A stretch of 13,272 nucleotides of DNA, taken from NCBI GenBank assembly GCA_035720425.1, contig DASTOB010000143.1, positions 1 through 13,272 of the forward strand, given 5' to 3'. This DNA is from DASTOB01 sp035720425 (GTDB lineage Bacteria > Chloroflexota > Limnocylindria > Limnocylindrales > CSP1-4). Position numbers and translations under genes: made by a program. The notes under the pieces were generated by a model, which saw only the letters and a program-made list of their open reading frames with translations, did no database searches and was not told the origin of the DNA. The stretch's first letter is position 1. Every line of letters starts with the position of its first letter. Of the stretch, positions 7,013 to 12,573 are shown piece by piece.

Positions 7013-7414
7013 GTGAAGGTCGAGCAGACGGCCGCGGCCGACGCGACCCCGGGATCCGCGCGGCGCGTCGCCGTCCTGGCCGACGATCTCGTCTGGTTGA
7101 GCCGGCTCGACGTCCAGCTTCGGGCCGTCGGGGCGGAGCCGGTGCGCGTATCGACCCTCGCGGCGCTCGAGGCGGTCCTCCAGGACGTTGACGCCGTGGT
7201 CGTCGACCTCACCGCCCGGCGGTACGACGGCGTCGACGGCATCGCCCGCGCCGCGGCGGCCGGACGTCGCGTGCTCGCCGTCGGGCAGCACGACGACCAC
7301 CATCTCCGGCGCCGCGCCCTCGACGCGGGGGCCGAGCGCGTCTTCGCCTACCGCAAGCTGTTCGAGGACGGCCCACAGACGCTCGCCCGCTGGCTCGGGA
7401 CGGGCGCGCGGTGA
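7013..7414 (+). CDS. Receiver-like (response-regulator fold) hypothetical protein
   Basis: This 133-residue protein has no family I can name with certainty. Its pattern follows a CheY-like receiver. Strand 1 RVAVLADDLVWL has the acidic pair Asp24-Asp25, strand 3 AVVVDLT has Asp65 at the phosphoacceptor position, and RVLAVG lies where strand 4 should be. RALDAGAERVFAYRKLF ends with a Lys115 near the conserved lysine position. The usual Thr/Ser after strand 4 is replaced by Gly91, so phosphorylation may be weak or absent. There is no output domain. The GTG start at 7013 follows the CBS gene by five bases, and the stop overlaps the peptidase start as GTGA. No histidine kinase gene is nearby. It could also be a non-phosphorylated protein-interaction domain. 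Confidence 0.65.
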   Translation: MKVEQTAAADATPGSARRVAVLADDLVWLSRLDVQLRAVGAEPVRVSTLAALEAVLQDVDAVVVDLTARRYDGVDGIARAAAAGRRVLAVGQHDDHHLRRRALDAGAERVFAYRKLFEDGPQTLARWLGTGAR

Positions 7415-8553
7415 GCGACGCAGCGCAGGCCGGGATCCCGCCGGAGCGGTACGCGCGGCGACTCGCCGACCTCGGCGCCATCGCGTCCGAGCGCGGGCTC
7501 GGTGCCGTGCTCGTCGGGGTCGGCCCGGACCTCGTCTACCTGACCGGCTATCGGGCGATGCCGCTCGAGCGCCTGACCATGCTCGTCGTGCCGCCGTCCG
7601 CGGCCCCCGTCCTCGTCGTGCCGCGCCTCGAGCAGGCGGCGGCGAGGGCGGGACTGCTCGCCGACGTTCGGATCGCTCCATGGGCGGAGCAGGAGGACCC
7701 GTATCGTCTGGCCCTCGACGCCGCCACGGCCCATGGCCCACTGGCCGTTTCGGACCGTCTCTGGGCGAGCCACCTGCTCGCTCTGCAAGCCCTTCGGCCC
7801 GCTGCGTCGTTCGTCCGCGCCTCGAGCGTCCTGCGTGAGTTGCGGATGCGCAAGGACGCGGAGGAGGTCGAGCTCCTCCGGGCGGCGGCGCACGCTGCGG
7901 ATCGGGTCGTCGCGGCGATCGCCGCCGGCCGGCTCGTCGGTCGAACGGAGGCGGACGTCGCCCGGGAGGTGCGGGAGCGCCTCGTCGACGAGGGCCACGA
8001 GGTGGCCGAATTCGCGATCGTCGCCTCCGGTCCCAACTCCGCGTCGCCGCACCACGAGGCATCGGAGCGTGTGATTCAGGCGGGGGAGCCGATCGTCCTC
8101 GACATCGGCGGCCTGCGCGACGGCTACGGGTCCGACGTCACCCGGACGCTGTGGGTCACCGGCGGCGATCCGGCGAGCGGTCCGGACGCCGACTTCCTTC
8201 GCCTGTTCGAGGCGGTCCGCGAGGCACAGGCGGAGGCGACGTCCGCGGTCCGGCCCGGGCTGCCCGCCGAACGGGTCGACGCGGTGGCGCGCGGGATCAT
8301 CGGCGCGGCCGGGTACGGCGAGTTCTTCATCCACCGAGTCGGCCACGGGATCGGCCTCGAGACGCACGAGGAGCCGTACCTCGTGACCGGCAACGCGGAG
8401 CCGCTCGTCGAAGGCGCGGCGTTCAGCGTCGAACCCGGGATCTACCTCGAGGGACGGTACGGGGCGAGGATCGAGGACATCGTCGTGTGCGGCCCGTCCG
8501 GGCCGATCGTGCTCAACGAGGCGCCCCGGGACCTGTACGTCGTCGCCGGCTGA
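7411..8553 (+). CDS. M24B metallopeptidase, Xaa-Pro aminopeptidase/dipeptidase-like
   Basis: This 380-residue enzyme is predicted to remove residues before proline from peptides, in the cytoplasm, using two divalent metals. The N-terminal creatinase-like domain covers about 10-140 (RYARRLADLGAIASERGLGAVLVGVGPDLVYLTGY and on). The pita-bread catalytic domain (150-375) has all five metal ligands: Asp231 (VLDIGG), Asp242 (GSDVTRT), His312 (HRVGHGIGLETHE), Glu341 (SVEPGIY) and Glu355 (ARIEDIV). SPHHE (212-216) and THE (318-320) supply the usual accessory histidines. It starts at GTG 7411 inside the end of the receiver-like gene and closes the operon before a strong hairpin. Its link to the Kor genes is unclear. 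Sequence alone does not separate aminopeptidase P from prolidase. Confidence 0.9.
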   Translation: MSDAAQAGIPPERYARRLADLGAIASERGLGAVLVGVGPDLVYLTGYRAMPLERLTMLVVPPSAAPVLVVPRLEQAAARAGLLADVRIAPWAEQEDPYRLALDAATAHGPLAVSDRLWASHLLALQALRPAASFVRASSVLRELRMRKDAEEVELLRAAAHAADRVVAAIAAGRLVGRTEADVAREVRERLVDEGHEVAEFAIVASGPNSASPHHEASERVIQAGEPIVLDIGGLRDGYGSDVTRTLWVTGGDPASGPDADFLRLFEAVREAQAEATSAVRPGLPAERVDAVARGIIGAAGYGEFFIHRVGHGIGLETHEEPYLVTGNAEPLVEGAAFSVEPGIYLEGRYGARIEDIVVCGPSGPIVLNEAPRDLYVVAG

Positions 8554-8574
8554 CGGCTCGTCCCGAACACGGAG

Positions 8575-8598
8575 ACGCCGCCCGGAGCCGGGCGGCGT
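8575..8598. terminator. Hairpin terminator between convergent genes
   Basis: ACGCCGCCCGG (8575-8585) and CCGGGCGGCGT (8588-8598) are perfect complementary arms of 11 bp with AG between them, so in RNA about 9 bp would pair around a small loop. It lies 22 bases after the peptidase stop and about 25 bases from the stop of the opposing small gene. The symmetry allows it to serve both strands. There is no T tract, as is common in GC-rich genomes. Confidence 0.65.
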
Positions 8599-8622
8599 GC
8601 CTGGCCGGCGAGGGTGATCGGC

Positions 8623-8916
8623 CTACTCGCCGCCGTCGCCGGGCATCCGGCGAAACTCGATGTGCCCTTCCGTGTCGCGGTCGTCGAGGAAGTCAGCCGG
8701 GGTTCCGTCGCCGCGGATGAAGCTCTCGCCAGGGCCAATGCCATGCTCGCCGGGGCCCATTTTCCTGGCCACCGCCGGCGGGCCCGGAACCTGCGGCCGC
8801 AACGCGTGGCCCTCCGTGTCGCCGTCGTCGTCGCCGATCGGACCGAAGTCCTCGTACGACTCCCCGCCGCCGTCCGGACCGATCGTCTCGATCTTCGGCT
8901 CGTAGTCCTCACCCAT
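8623..8916 (-). CDS. Small acidic protein with two DTEGH motifs
   Basis: This 97-residue protein is rich in Asp, Glu, Gly and Pro and contains the pentapeptide DTEGH twice, at residues 33-37 and 81-85. Each copy follows an acidic run (GDDDG and LDD). A third, weaker PGEHGIGPGES segment lies between them. I see no signal peptide, membrane segment, cysteine or known domain, and composition suggests disorder. ATG 8916 is chosen because GGAGG sits nine bases upstream; longer in-frame extensions are Arg-rich and look non-coding. It diverges from the Crp gene across a 194-base region with mirrored -10 boxes, and converges on the M24 peptidase. I do not recognise a named family. The repeated motif resembles a processing or binding module, but no function can be assigned. 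Confidence 0.62.
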   Translation of the reverse strand: MGEDYEPKIETIGPDGGGESYEDFGPIGDDDGDTEGHALRPQVPGPPAVARKMGPGEHGIGPGESFIRGDGTPADFLDDRDTEGHIEFRRMPGDGGE

Positions 8917-8993
8917 GTCCCAGGTCCTCCGTCCTGCCCTCGGGGGCCGTGCCCGCCCCCTCGGGGCCTCCGATCGTTCCCGACCGTGCCGGG

Positions 8994-8999
8994 ATGGTA
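8994..8999 (-). promoter_or_regulatory. Possible -10 box of the DTEGH-protein gene
   Basis: On the minus strand this reads TACCAT within CTACCATC. The same eight bases occur in the opposite orientation at 9062-9069, facing the Crp gene. The position would give a leader of about 70 bases. No convincing -35 box is seen. Confidence 0.35.
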
Positions 9000-9043
9000 G
9001 ACCGTGACGACCGTCCCCGCGAGCACCCCGCGAACAGCCGGCC

Positions 9044-9059
9044 TGTCCTGTACGGGACA
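9044..9059. promoter_or_regulatory. CRP-architecture palindrome, likely regulator site
   Basis: TGTCCTGTACGGGACA is a 16-bp near-perfect palindrome with arms TGTCC and GGACA separated by six bases, only the sixth base pair mismatching. Spacing and outer TG/CA match Crp/Fnr-family sites (TGTGA-N6-TCACA), but the inner bases differ. It lies immediately upstream of the putative -10 box (9063-9068) of the Crp-family gene. Binding there would more likely block than activate that promoter. Autoregulation by the adjacent regulator is an inference. Confidence 0.5.
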
Positions 9060-9062
9060 CGC

Positions 9063-9068
9063 TACCAT
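9063..9068 (+). promoter_or_regulatory. Possible -10 box of the Crp/GAF/subtilase operon
   Basis: TACCAT fits TAnnnT and is preceded three bases upstream by the 16-bp palindrome. The expected start of transcription near 9075 would leave a leader of about 36 bases with GAGGGG before the ATG. No TTGACA-like box is present at the right distance. Confidence 0.4.
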
Positions 9069-9110
9069 CGCCCGACCGGCGCGCAGGGGCCGCGCCTCGA
9101 GGGGCAGCCG

Positions 9111-9812
9111 ATGGCCGATGCTTCCCGACTCGATCCGACAGTCGACGCGCTTCGCGGTTCGGCGCTCTTCCGGCGCCTCGCGGAGGCCGCGCTCGCGCGC
9201 GTCGCGGATCGCATGGTTCGACGCCGCTACCGGCGCGGCGAGGTCATCTTTCACGAGGGGGATCCGGGCGACGCGCTCCATCTCGTGACCGAGGGCCTGG
9301 TCAAGATCGGCCGGATCTCGCCGGACGGGGACGAGGCGATCGTCGCCGCGCTCGGCCCCGGCGAAGCGTTCGGCGAGCTCGTGCTCCTCGACGGAGCCCC
9401 CCGCTCGGCGACCGCGACGGCGCTCGAGGCGACCGTCACGCTGACCCTCGCGCGCGACGTCTTCGTGAGCCTCGTCGACGACGACCCGTCGTTCCGCTGG
9501 GCGCTGTTCGCGGGGATCGCGGCCCACCACCGCCGGCTCACCGACCAGCTCGCCGAGGCCCACTTCCTCGACCTCGCCGGTCGCCTCGCCCGCCAGCTCG
9601 CCCGGCTCGCCCGTGACGGCACGGCGGACGGCGGCGCGGTTCGCCTGGGGCGGCTCTACACCCAGTCGGAGCTGGCGGCGATGATCGGTGGAACCCGCCC
9701 GCGCGTGAACCGCCTGATCGGCGAGTTCGTCGACGCGGGGTTGATCCGGGTGGAGTCGGATGATCTCGTCATCGTCGACCTCGAGGCGCTCGAACGACGG
9801 GCCGAGTGGTGA
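9111..9812 (+). CDS. Crp/Fnr-family transcriptional regulator
   Basis: This 233-residue protein has the two-domain Crp layout. The cyclic-nucleotide-binding beta barrel covers about 15-125, and ALFAGIAAHHRRLTDQLAEAHFLDLAGRLARQL forms the dimer helix. The winged helix-turn-helix (about 178-225) includes YTQSELAAMIGGTRPRVNRLIGEF. The phosphate-binding cassette FGELVLLDGAPRSATATA contains Glu89, Arg98 and Ser99 at the positions that hold cAMP in CRP, so a cyclic nucleotide is a plausible ligand. There are no cysteines, which rules out an FNR-type iron-sulfur sensor. ATG 9111 follows a GAGGGG Shine-Dalgarno sequence; upstream in-frame sequence is unlike the family. Its stop overlaps the GAF gene start as GTGA. 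It probably controls its own operon through the palindrome at 9044. Confidence 0.9.
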   Translation: MADASRLDPTVDALRGSALFRRLAEAALARVADRMVRRRYRRGEVIFHEGDPGDALHLVTEGLVKIGRISPDGDEAIVAALGPGEAFGELVLLDGAPRSATATALEATVTLTLARDVFVSLVDDDPSFRWALFAGIAAHHRRLTDQLAEAHFLDLAGRLARQLARLARDGTADGGAVRLGRLYTQSELAAMIGGTRPRVNRLIGEFVDAGLIRVESDDLVIVDLEALERRAEW

Positions 9813-10750
9813 CCGACCGCGGACCCGGCGACCACGGACCCGGCGATCGCGAACCCGGCGATCGCGAACCCGGCGATCGCGAACCGACCGACGATGAGCG
9901 GGACGCCTCCCTTCGTCGCCTCGTCGAGGCACTCGCCGCGCGCGGCGCGGTCGCGCTCCGGCTGGAACCGCCGGGGCTCGACCGGCTGCTCCGCTCGATC
10001 GCCGAGGCGACCGTCGCGCTGTTCGATGCCGAGGCGGCCTCAATCGCACTCGTCGATCCTGACGGCCGGCTGCGCTTCCGCGTGGCGGCGGGGGACCAGG
10101 GTGCCGGCGTGGTGGGGCTCGTCGTGGAGCCCGGTGAGGGCATCGCCGGTTTCGTCCTCGCCACGTCCCAGCCGATCGCGATCAGCGATGTCGCCACGGA
10201 CCCGCGGTTCGATCGCGAGGCTGCGGCCGCGACCGGGTACGTCCCGCGCTCGCTGCTCGCCGTACCGCTCGAGTCCGGCGATCGCGTCATCGGCGTCCTC
10301 GAGGTGCTCGACCGGCGCGGCGGGAACGCGTTCGACCTGCGCGACGTGTCGCTCGCCGGCGTCTTCGCTCGCCAGGCGGCGATTGCGATCGAGGTGAGCC
10401 GAACGGAACGGGACGTCGTCGAGCTCGTCGCAGCCGGCCTCGCCGCCGCGGCATCGGCCGCCGGGACATCGGCCGATGGGACAGTGGCCGATGTTGCGGA
10501 GGCGCCCGACTGGGAGGCCGTCGCGGCCGACGCGGCGGCGCGCCTGGCGACCGAGGTCGAGCCCGGCTTCTGGGACCTCGTCGATCGCCTCGCTCGGCTC
10601 CGCGCGGCCGATCAGGATCGGGTGCGATTGGCGATCGACGTGCTTGACGTCGCGCTCCGTCACCTCGCTCGCGACCGACGGTCCGCATCGCCGGGTCGAC
10701 CGACCCGCGGTCCCTCGTGGCGCGAGCGGGCCGCATTCGAAACGGAATGA
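9809..10750 (+). CDS. GAF-domain protein with repetitive N-terminus
   Basis: This 313-residue protein opens with a charged repeat (GPGDHGPGDREPGDREPGDREP, here split as GPGDH and three GDREP units), followed by a helix. The GAF domain (about 57-197) contains LFDAEAASIALVDPDGRLRF, GVVGLVVEPGEGIAGFVLATSQPIAISD, DPRFDREAAAATGYVPRSLLAVPL and GDRVIGVLEVLDR. This order is characteristic of small-molecule-sensing GAF domains. The C-terminal 110 residues are helical and Ala-rich (EPGFWDLVDRLARLRAADQDRVRLAIDVLDVALRHL), with no kinase, cyclase or HTH domain. GTG 9809 is chosen for its 4-base overlap with the regulator gene; GTG 9806 is equally possible and adds one residue. Its stop overlaps the subtilase start. 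It may be a ligand-binding partner for either neighbour. Confidence 0.85.
   Translation: MTDRGPGDHGPGDREPGDREPGDREPTDDERDASLRRLVEALAARGAVALRLEPPGLDRLLRSIAEATVALFDAEAASIALVDPDGRLRFRVAAGDQGAGVVGLVVEPGEGIAGFVLATSQPIAISDVATDPRFDREAAAATGYVPRSLLAVPLESGDRVIGVLEVLDRRGGNAFDLRDVSLAGVFARQAAIAIEVSRTERDVVELVAAGLAAAASAAGTSADGTVADVAEAPDWEAVAADAAARLATEVEPGFWDLVDRLARLRAADQDRVRLAIDVLDVALRHLARDRRSASPGRPTRGPSWRERAAFETE
9821..9880 (+). repeat. Four tandem copies of a 15-bp unit inside the GAF gene
   Basis: Units begin at 9821, 9836, 9851 and 9866 and share the core CCCGGCGA. The last two are identical and the second differs at one base. Each unit keeps the reading frame, so copy number can change without a frameshift. 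The last three units contain the palindrome GCGATCGC. They encode the GDREP-type repeats at the protein N-terminus. Confidence 0.9.
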
Positions 10751-11577
10751 CTGACGTCGGGACCGACCGCCGGCCGGCCTGGAGCGAGCCGTTCGCACCG
10801 CCGAATCGGGCCGCCCTCGGGCGATCCCGCCCGCTGCCGGTCGATCGCGCCGCCGCGTTCGGCACGGCCGACGGGCGGGGCGTGACCGTCGCGATCGTCG
10901 ACTCCGGGATCGAGGCGGACCACCCGGCCGTCGGCGGACGCGTCGTCCGCCACGTACGCGTCGACGTGGTCGACGGCGAGCCGCGAGTCGTCGAGGACGA
11001 CGAGCGGGTCGATGCCGTCGGCCACGGAACGGCGTGTGCCGGCATCGTCCATGCCCTCGCCCCAGCCGCGGACCTCGTGTCGGTCCGCGTCCTCGGTTCT
11101 GACAACCGGGCGCCCGGGCTCCTCTTCGCCGCCGCGATCGAGTGGGTCGTCGAGCAGGCCATCCCCGTCGCCAACCTCAGCCTGTCGTCCCGCAAGGAGG
11201 CCCTGTTCGGTGCCTTCCATCACCTCGCCGACGACGCGTACTTCGCGAACACGCTGCTCGTCTGCGCCGCGAACAACCTGCCCGGCCCAAGCTACCCGTC
11301 GCTGTTCGCGTCGGTCGTGTCGGTCGCCGCGCACGACGTGCCCGACCCGTGGACGTGGTTCTACAACCCGCGCCCGCCGGTCGAGTTCGGGGCGTGGGGC
11401 GTCGACGTGCCGGTGGCCTGGAAGGGCGGTGGGAGGATCGTGGCGACCGGCAACAGCCTCGCCGCCCCGCACATCGCGGGCCTCGCCGCCCTCCTTCGGT
11501 CGGCCCACCCGTCGGCCAGCCCGTTCGAGCTCAAGGCCCTCTTGGCCGCGACGGCGACGCCCGATTCGGAGATCTGA
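10747..11577 (+). CDS. S8 family serine peptidase (subtilase), cytoplasmic type
   Basis: This 276-residue protein is a compact subtilase. The triad is Asp52 (VAIVDSGIE), His93 (GHGTACAGI) and Ser237 in GNSLAAPHIAG, where most relatives have GTSMAAP. CAANN (173-177) supplies the oxyanion Asn. There is no signal peptide, no prodomain and no C-terminal extension, so it should act inside the cell and may not need the usual self-maturation. Length is near the minimum for a catalytic domain. A Cys at 97 after the active-site His region and another at 173 are visible. ATG 10747 overlaps the GAF stop as ATGA. Operon position after a regulator and a sensor domain suggests controlled proteolysis of a specific target rather than nutrient digestion. 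A strong hairpin follows the stop. Confidence 0.9.
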   Translation: MTDVGTDRRPAWSEPFAPPNRAALGRSRPLPVDRAAAFGTADGRGVTVAIVDSGIEADHPAVGGRVVRHVRVDVVDGEPRVVEDDERVDAVGHGTACAGIVHALAPAADLVSVRVLGSDNRAPGLLFAAAIEWVVEQAIPVANLSLSSRKEALFGAFHHLADDAYFANTLLVCAANNLPGPSYPSLFASVVSVAAHDVPDPWTWFYNPRPPVEFGAWGVDVPVAWKGGGRIVATGNSLAAPHIAGLAALLRSAHPSASPFELKALLAATATPDSEI

Positions 11578-11586
11578 GCAGTCCGT

Positions 11587-11610
11587 CCGGGGCCCGCGGG
11601 CGGGTCCCGG
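11587..11610 (+). terminator. Hairpin terminator of the Crp/GAF/subtilase operon
   Basis: The 24 bases can pair as a 10-bp stem (CCGGGGCCCG with CGGGTCCCGG, including one G-U pair) around a CGGG loop. It begins ten bases after the subtilase stop and is followed by GTTG, without a long T tract. Confidence 0.6.
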
Positions 11611-11622
11611 GTTGCAGTGCGG

Positions 11623-11628
11623 TATCAT
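11623..11628 (+). promoter_or_regulatory. Possible -10 box upstream of the Pro-rich gene
   Basis: TATCAT is a strong match to TATAAT and comes 12 bases after the hairpin, in the only gap before the next genes. No -35 box stands at 16-18 bases upstream; that space is filled by the terminator stem. Transcription would start near 11635. Confidence 0.4.
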
Positions 11629-11680
11629 CGGTCGAACGGTCGTTTCAACGGCGGCCGATCGCCCAAACGGCTGCGGAACC

Positions 11681-11758
11681 ATGATTGTCAGCTCCAGGCG
11701 GCGCCCCGGCGCCGCTCCGTCGTCGGGACCCCCGAGCCCCCGGCGGCCCGATCGATGA
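11681..11758 (+). CDS. Possible 25-residue leader peptide
   Basis: ATG 11681 opens a short frame that ends at TGA 11756-11758, overlapping the ATG of the next gene (11755-11757) as ATGA. The peptide is Arg-, Pro- and Ser-rich (starts MIVSSRRRPG and ends RRPDR). There is no strong Shine-Dalgarno sequence before it. The exact stop/start coupling is what suggests a translated leader; it may also be chance. Confidence 0.3.
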   Translation: MIVSSRRRPGAAPSSGPPSPRRPDR

Positions 11759-12342
11759 GCCGGCGCTCGCACGGCGGCGGTAGGTCGCGTCACCACCACG
11801 GCGGTCGCGTGCCCCGCGACGCCCATCGGCCCGCGCCGGTCCAGGAGCGCCCGCAGATCAATCGCGCGGCCGAACCCGCGCCGGGGACGACCCCGCCCGA
11901 GCCGACACCGGTGCCGCAGCCGATTCCGGCGCAGGCAGCACAGCCGGCACCGGCGCCGTCGCCGATCCCCGCACAACCCGCCGCCCACGCGGCACCGCCC
12001 GCCCCAGAGCCACCTCCGGCTGCGCCGGACGCCCCGGCTGGCGTCCCGCCCCGCGCGTACGACACGGGCTGCACCGCACCCCAGTTGCGGCGCTTCATCA
12101 AGTCGCGGGCGTACGTCCCGATGCACGAGTTGCGCCGCCGGTTTGGGATCAACGGGGCGGAGGATGACGTGACCCCGGTCGCACTCGACGGAACCCGCGT
12201 CTACGTCGGCCTGCCGCCCCGCGAGGGACAGCTGCTCGGCGAGCTCCTGCGCGGGGGCGAGGTGGGCTTCGAGCTGTCGCTCGACCCGGTCACCCCGATC
12301 GTCGTCGGCGTCTATCCGATGCGGCCGGTGCCCAGGCCCTGA
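11755..12342 (+). CDS. Hypothetical protein with Pro/Ala-rich linker and conserved-looking C-terminal domain
   Basis: This 195-residue protein is not a family I recognise. The N-terminus is basic and His/Arg/Gly-rich (SRRSHGGGRSRHHHGG). A Pro/Ala/Gln linker follows at about 40-100. A compact C-terminal region (about 103-190) reads TAPQLRRFIKSRAYVPMHELRRRFGI, which could be a small helix-turn-helix-like pair. Then come DDVTPVALDGTRVYVGLPPREG, LLGELLRGGEVGFELSLDP and VVGVYPMRPV, mostly strands. The basic tail and long linker recall nucleic-acid-associated proteins, but that is only a resemblance. ATG 11755 is the first plausible start, though no good Shine-Dalgarno sequence precedes it. The frame extends open further upstream with non-protein-like composition. 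CCCCGATCGGGG lies right after the stop. Confidence 0.65.
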   Translation: MSRRSHGGGRSRHHHGGRVPRDAHRPAPVQERPQINRAAEPAPGTTPPEPTPVPQPIPAQAAQPAPAPSPIPAQPAAHAAPPAPEPPPAAPDAPAGVPPRAYDTGCTAPQLRRFIKSRAYVPMHELRRRFGINGAEDDVTPVALDGTRVYVGLPPREGQLLGELLRGGEVGFELSLDPVTPIVVGVYPMRPVPRP

Positions 12343-12399
12343 CCCCGATCGGGGGAGGCGAGTGGTGCCGATTCGCACCGCGCCGTGTCCCCTGCGCGC

Positions 12400-12428
12400 T
12401 TGACAACCGCGGTACCCTCTGCCACCGT
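12400..12428 (+). promoter_or_regulatory. Candidate promoter of the secreted-protein gene
   Basis: A perfect TTGACA (12400-12405) is followed after 17 bases by CACCGT (12423-12428), a weak -10 box. An alternative TACCCT (12413-12418) is only seven bases after TTGACA. If the first pair is used, transcription starts near 12435 and leaves a leader of about 140 bases. The remainder of 12343-12573 holds the two palindromes listed separately and no gene. Confidence 0.35.
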
Positions 12429-12435
12429 CCGGACA

Positions 12436-12449
12436 GGGACGATCGTCCC
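12436..12449. promoter_or_regulatory. Perfect 14-bp palindrome near the predicted transcript start
   Basis: GGGACGATCGTCCC is fully self-complementary. It sits just downstream of the candidate promoter, preceded by GTCCGGAC (12427-12434), an 8-bp palindrome. The position suits a repressor site. A weak RNA hairpin is also possible. Confidence 0.4.
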
Positions 12450-12498
12450 ATCGAGTGGGTAGGACGTTCGTACTGCCCGGGGTCGCACGGCACCGCCA

Positions 12499-12517
12499 GG
12501 ATCGCGGCGTGCGATCC
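12499..12517 (+). other. Leader hairpin upstream of the secreted-protein gene
   Basis: GGATCGC and GCGATCC form a 7-bp stem with a 5-base loop GGCGT. It lies about 55 bases before the GTG start and does not cover the Shine-Dalgarno sequence. I see no known riboswitch pattern around it. Confidence 0.35.
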
Positions 12518-12573
12518 GGGAGCGCGCACAACCACGTCACATCGGGCCGGGGGATCGGCACAGGGAGGGATTC

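Noticed and set aside
5381..8062. An 893-codon open frame on the minus strand opposite korB through the peptidase
   Set aside because: It spans several well-identified plus-strand genes and has Arg/Pro-rich sequence with no recognisable domain.
9843..9882. GCGATCGC octamers resembling cyanobacterial HIP1 sites
   Set aside because: They occur as part of the 15-bp coding repeat and scattered in GC-rich codons. Nothing else suggests a cyanobacterium.
12343..12354. CCCCGATCGGGG after the Pro-rich gene as a terminator
   Set aside because: It leaves only four base pairs around a GATC loop and has no T tract, so it is too weak to call.
10660..12561. A 633-codon open frame on the minus strand opposite the subtilase and Pro-rich gene
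   Set aside because: The subtilase triad and motifs are on the plus strand, and the minus product has no domain. It is a composition artefact.
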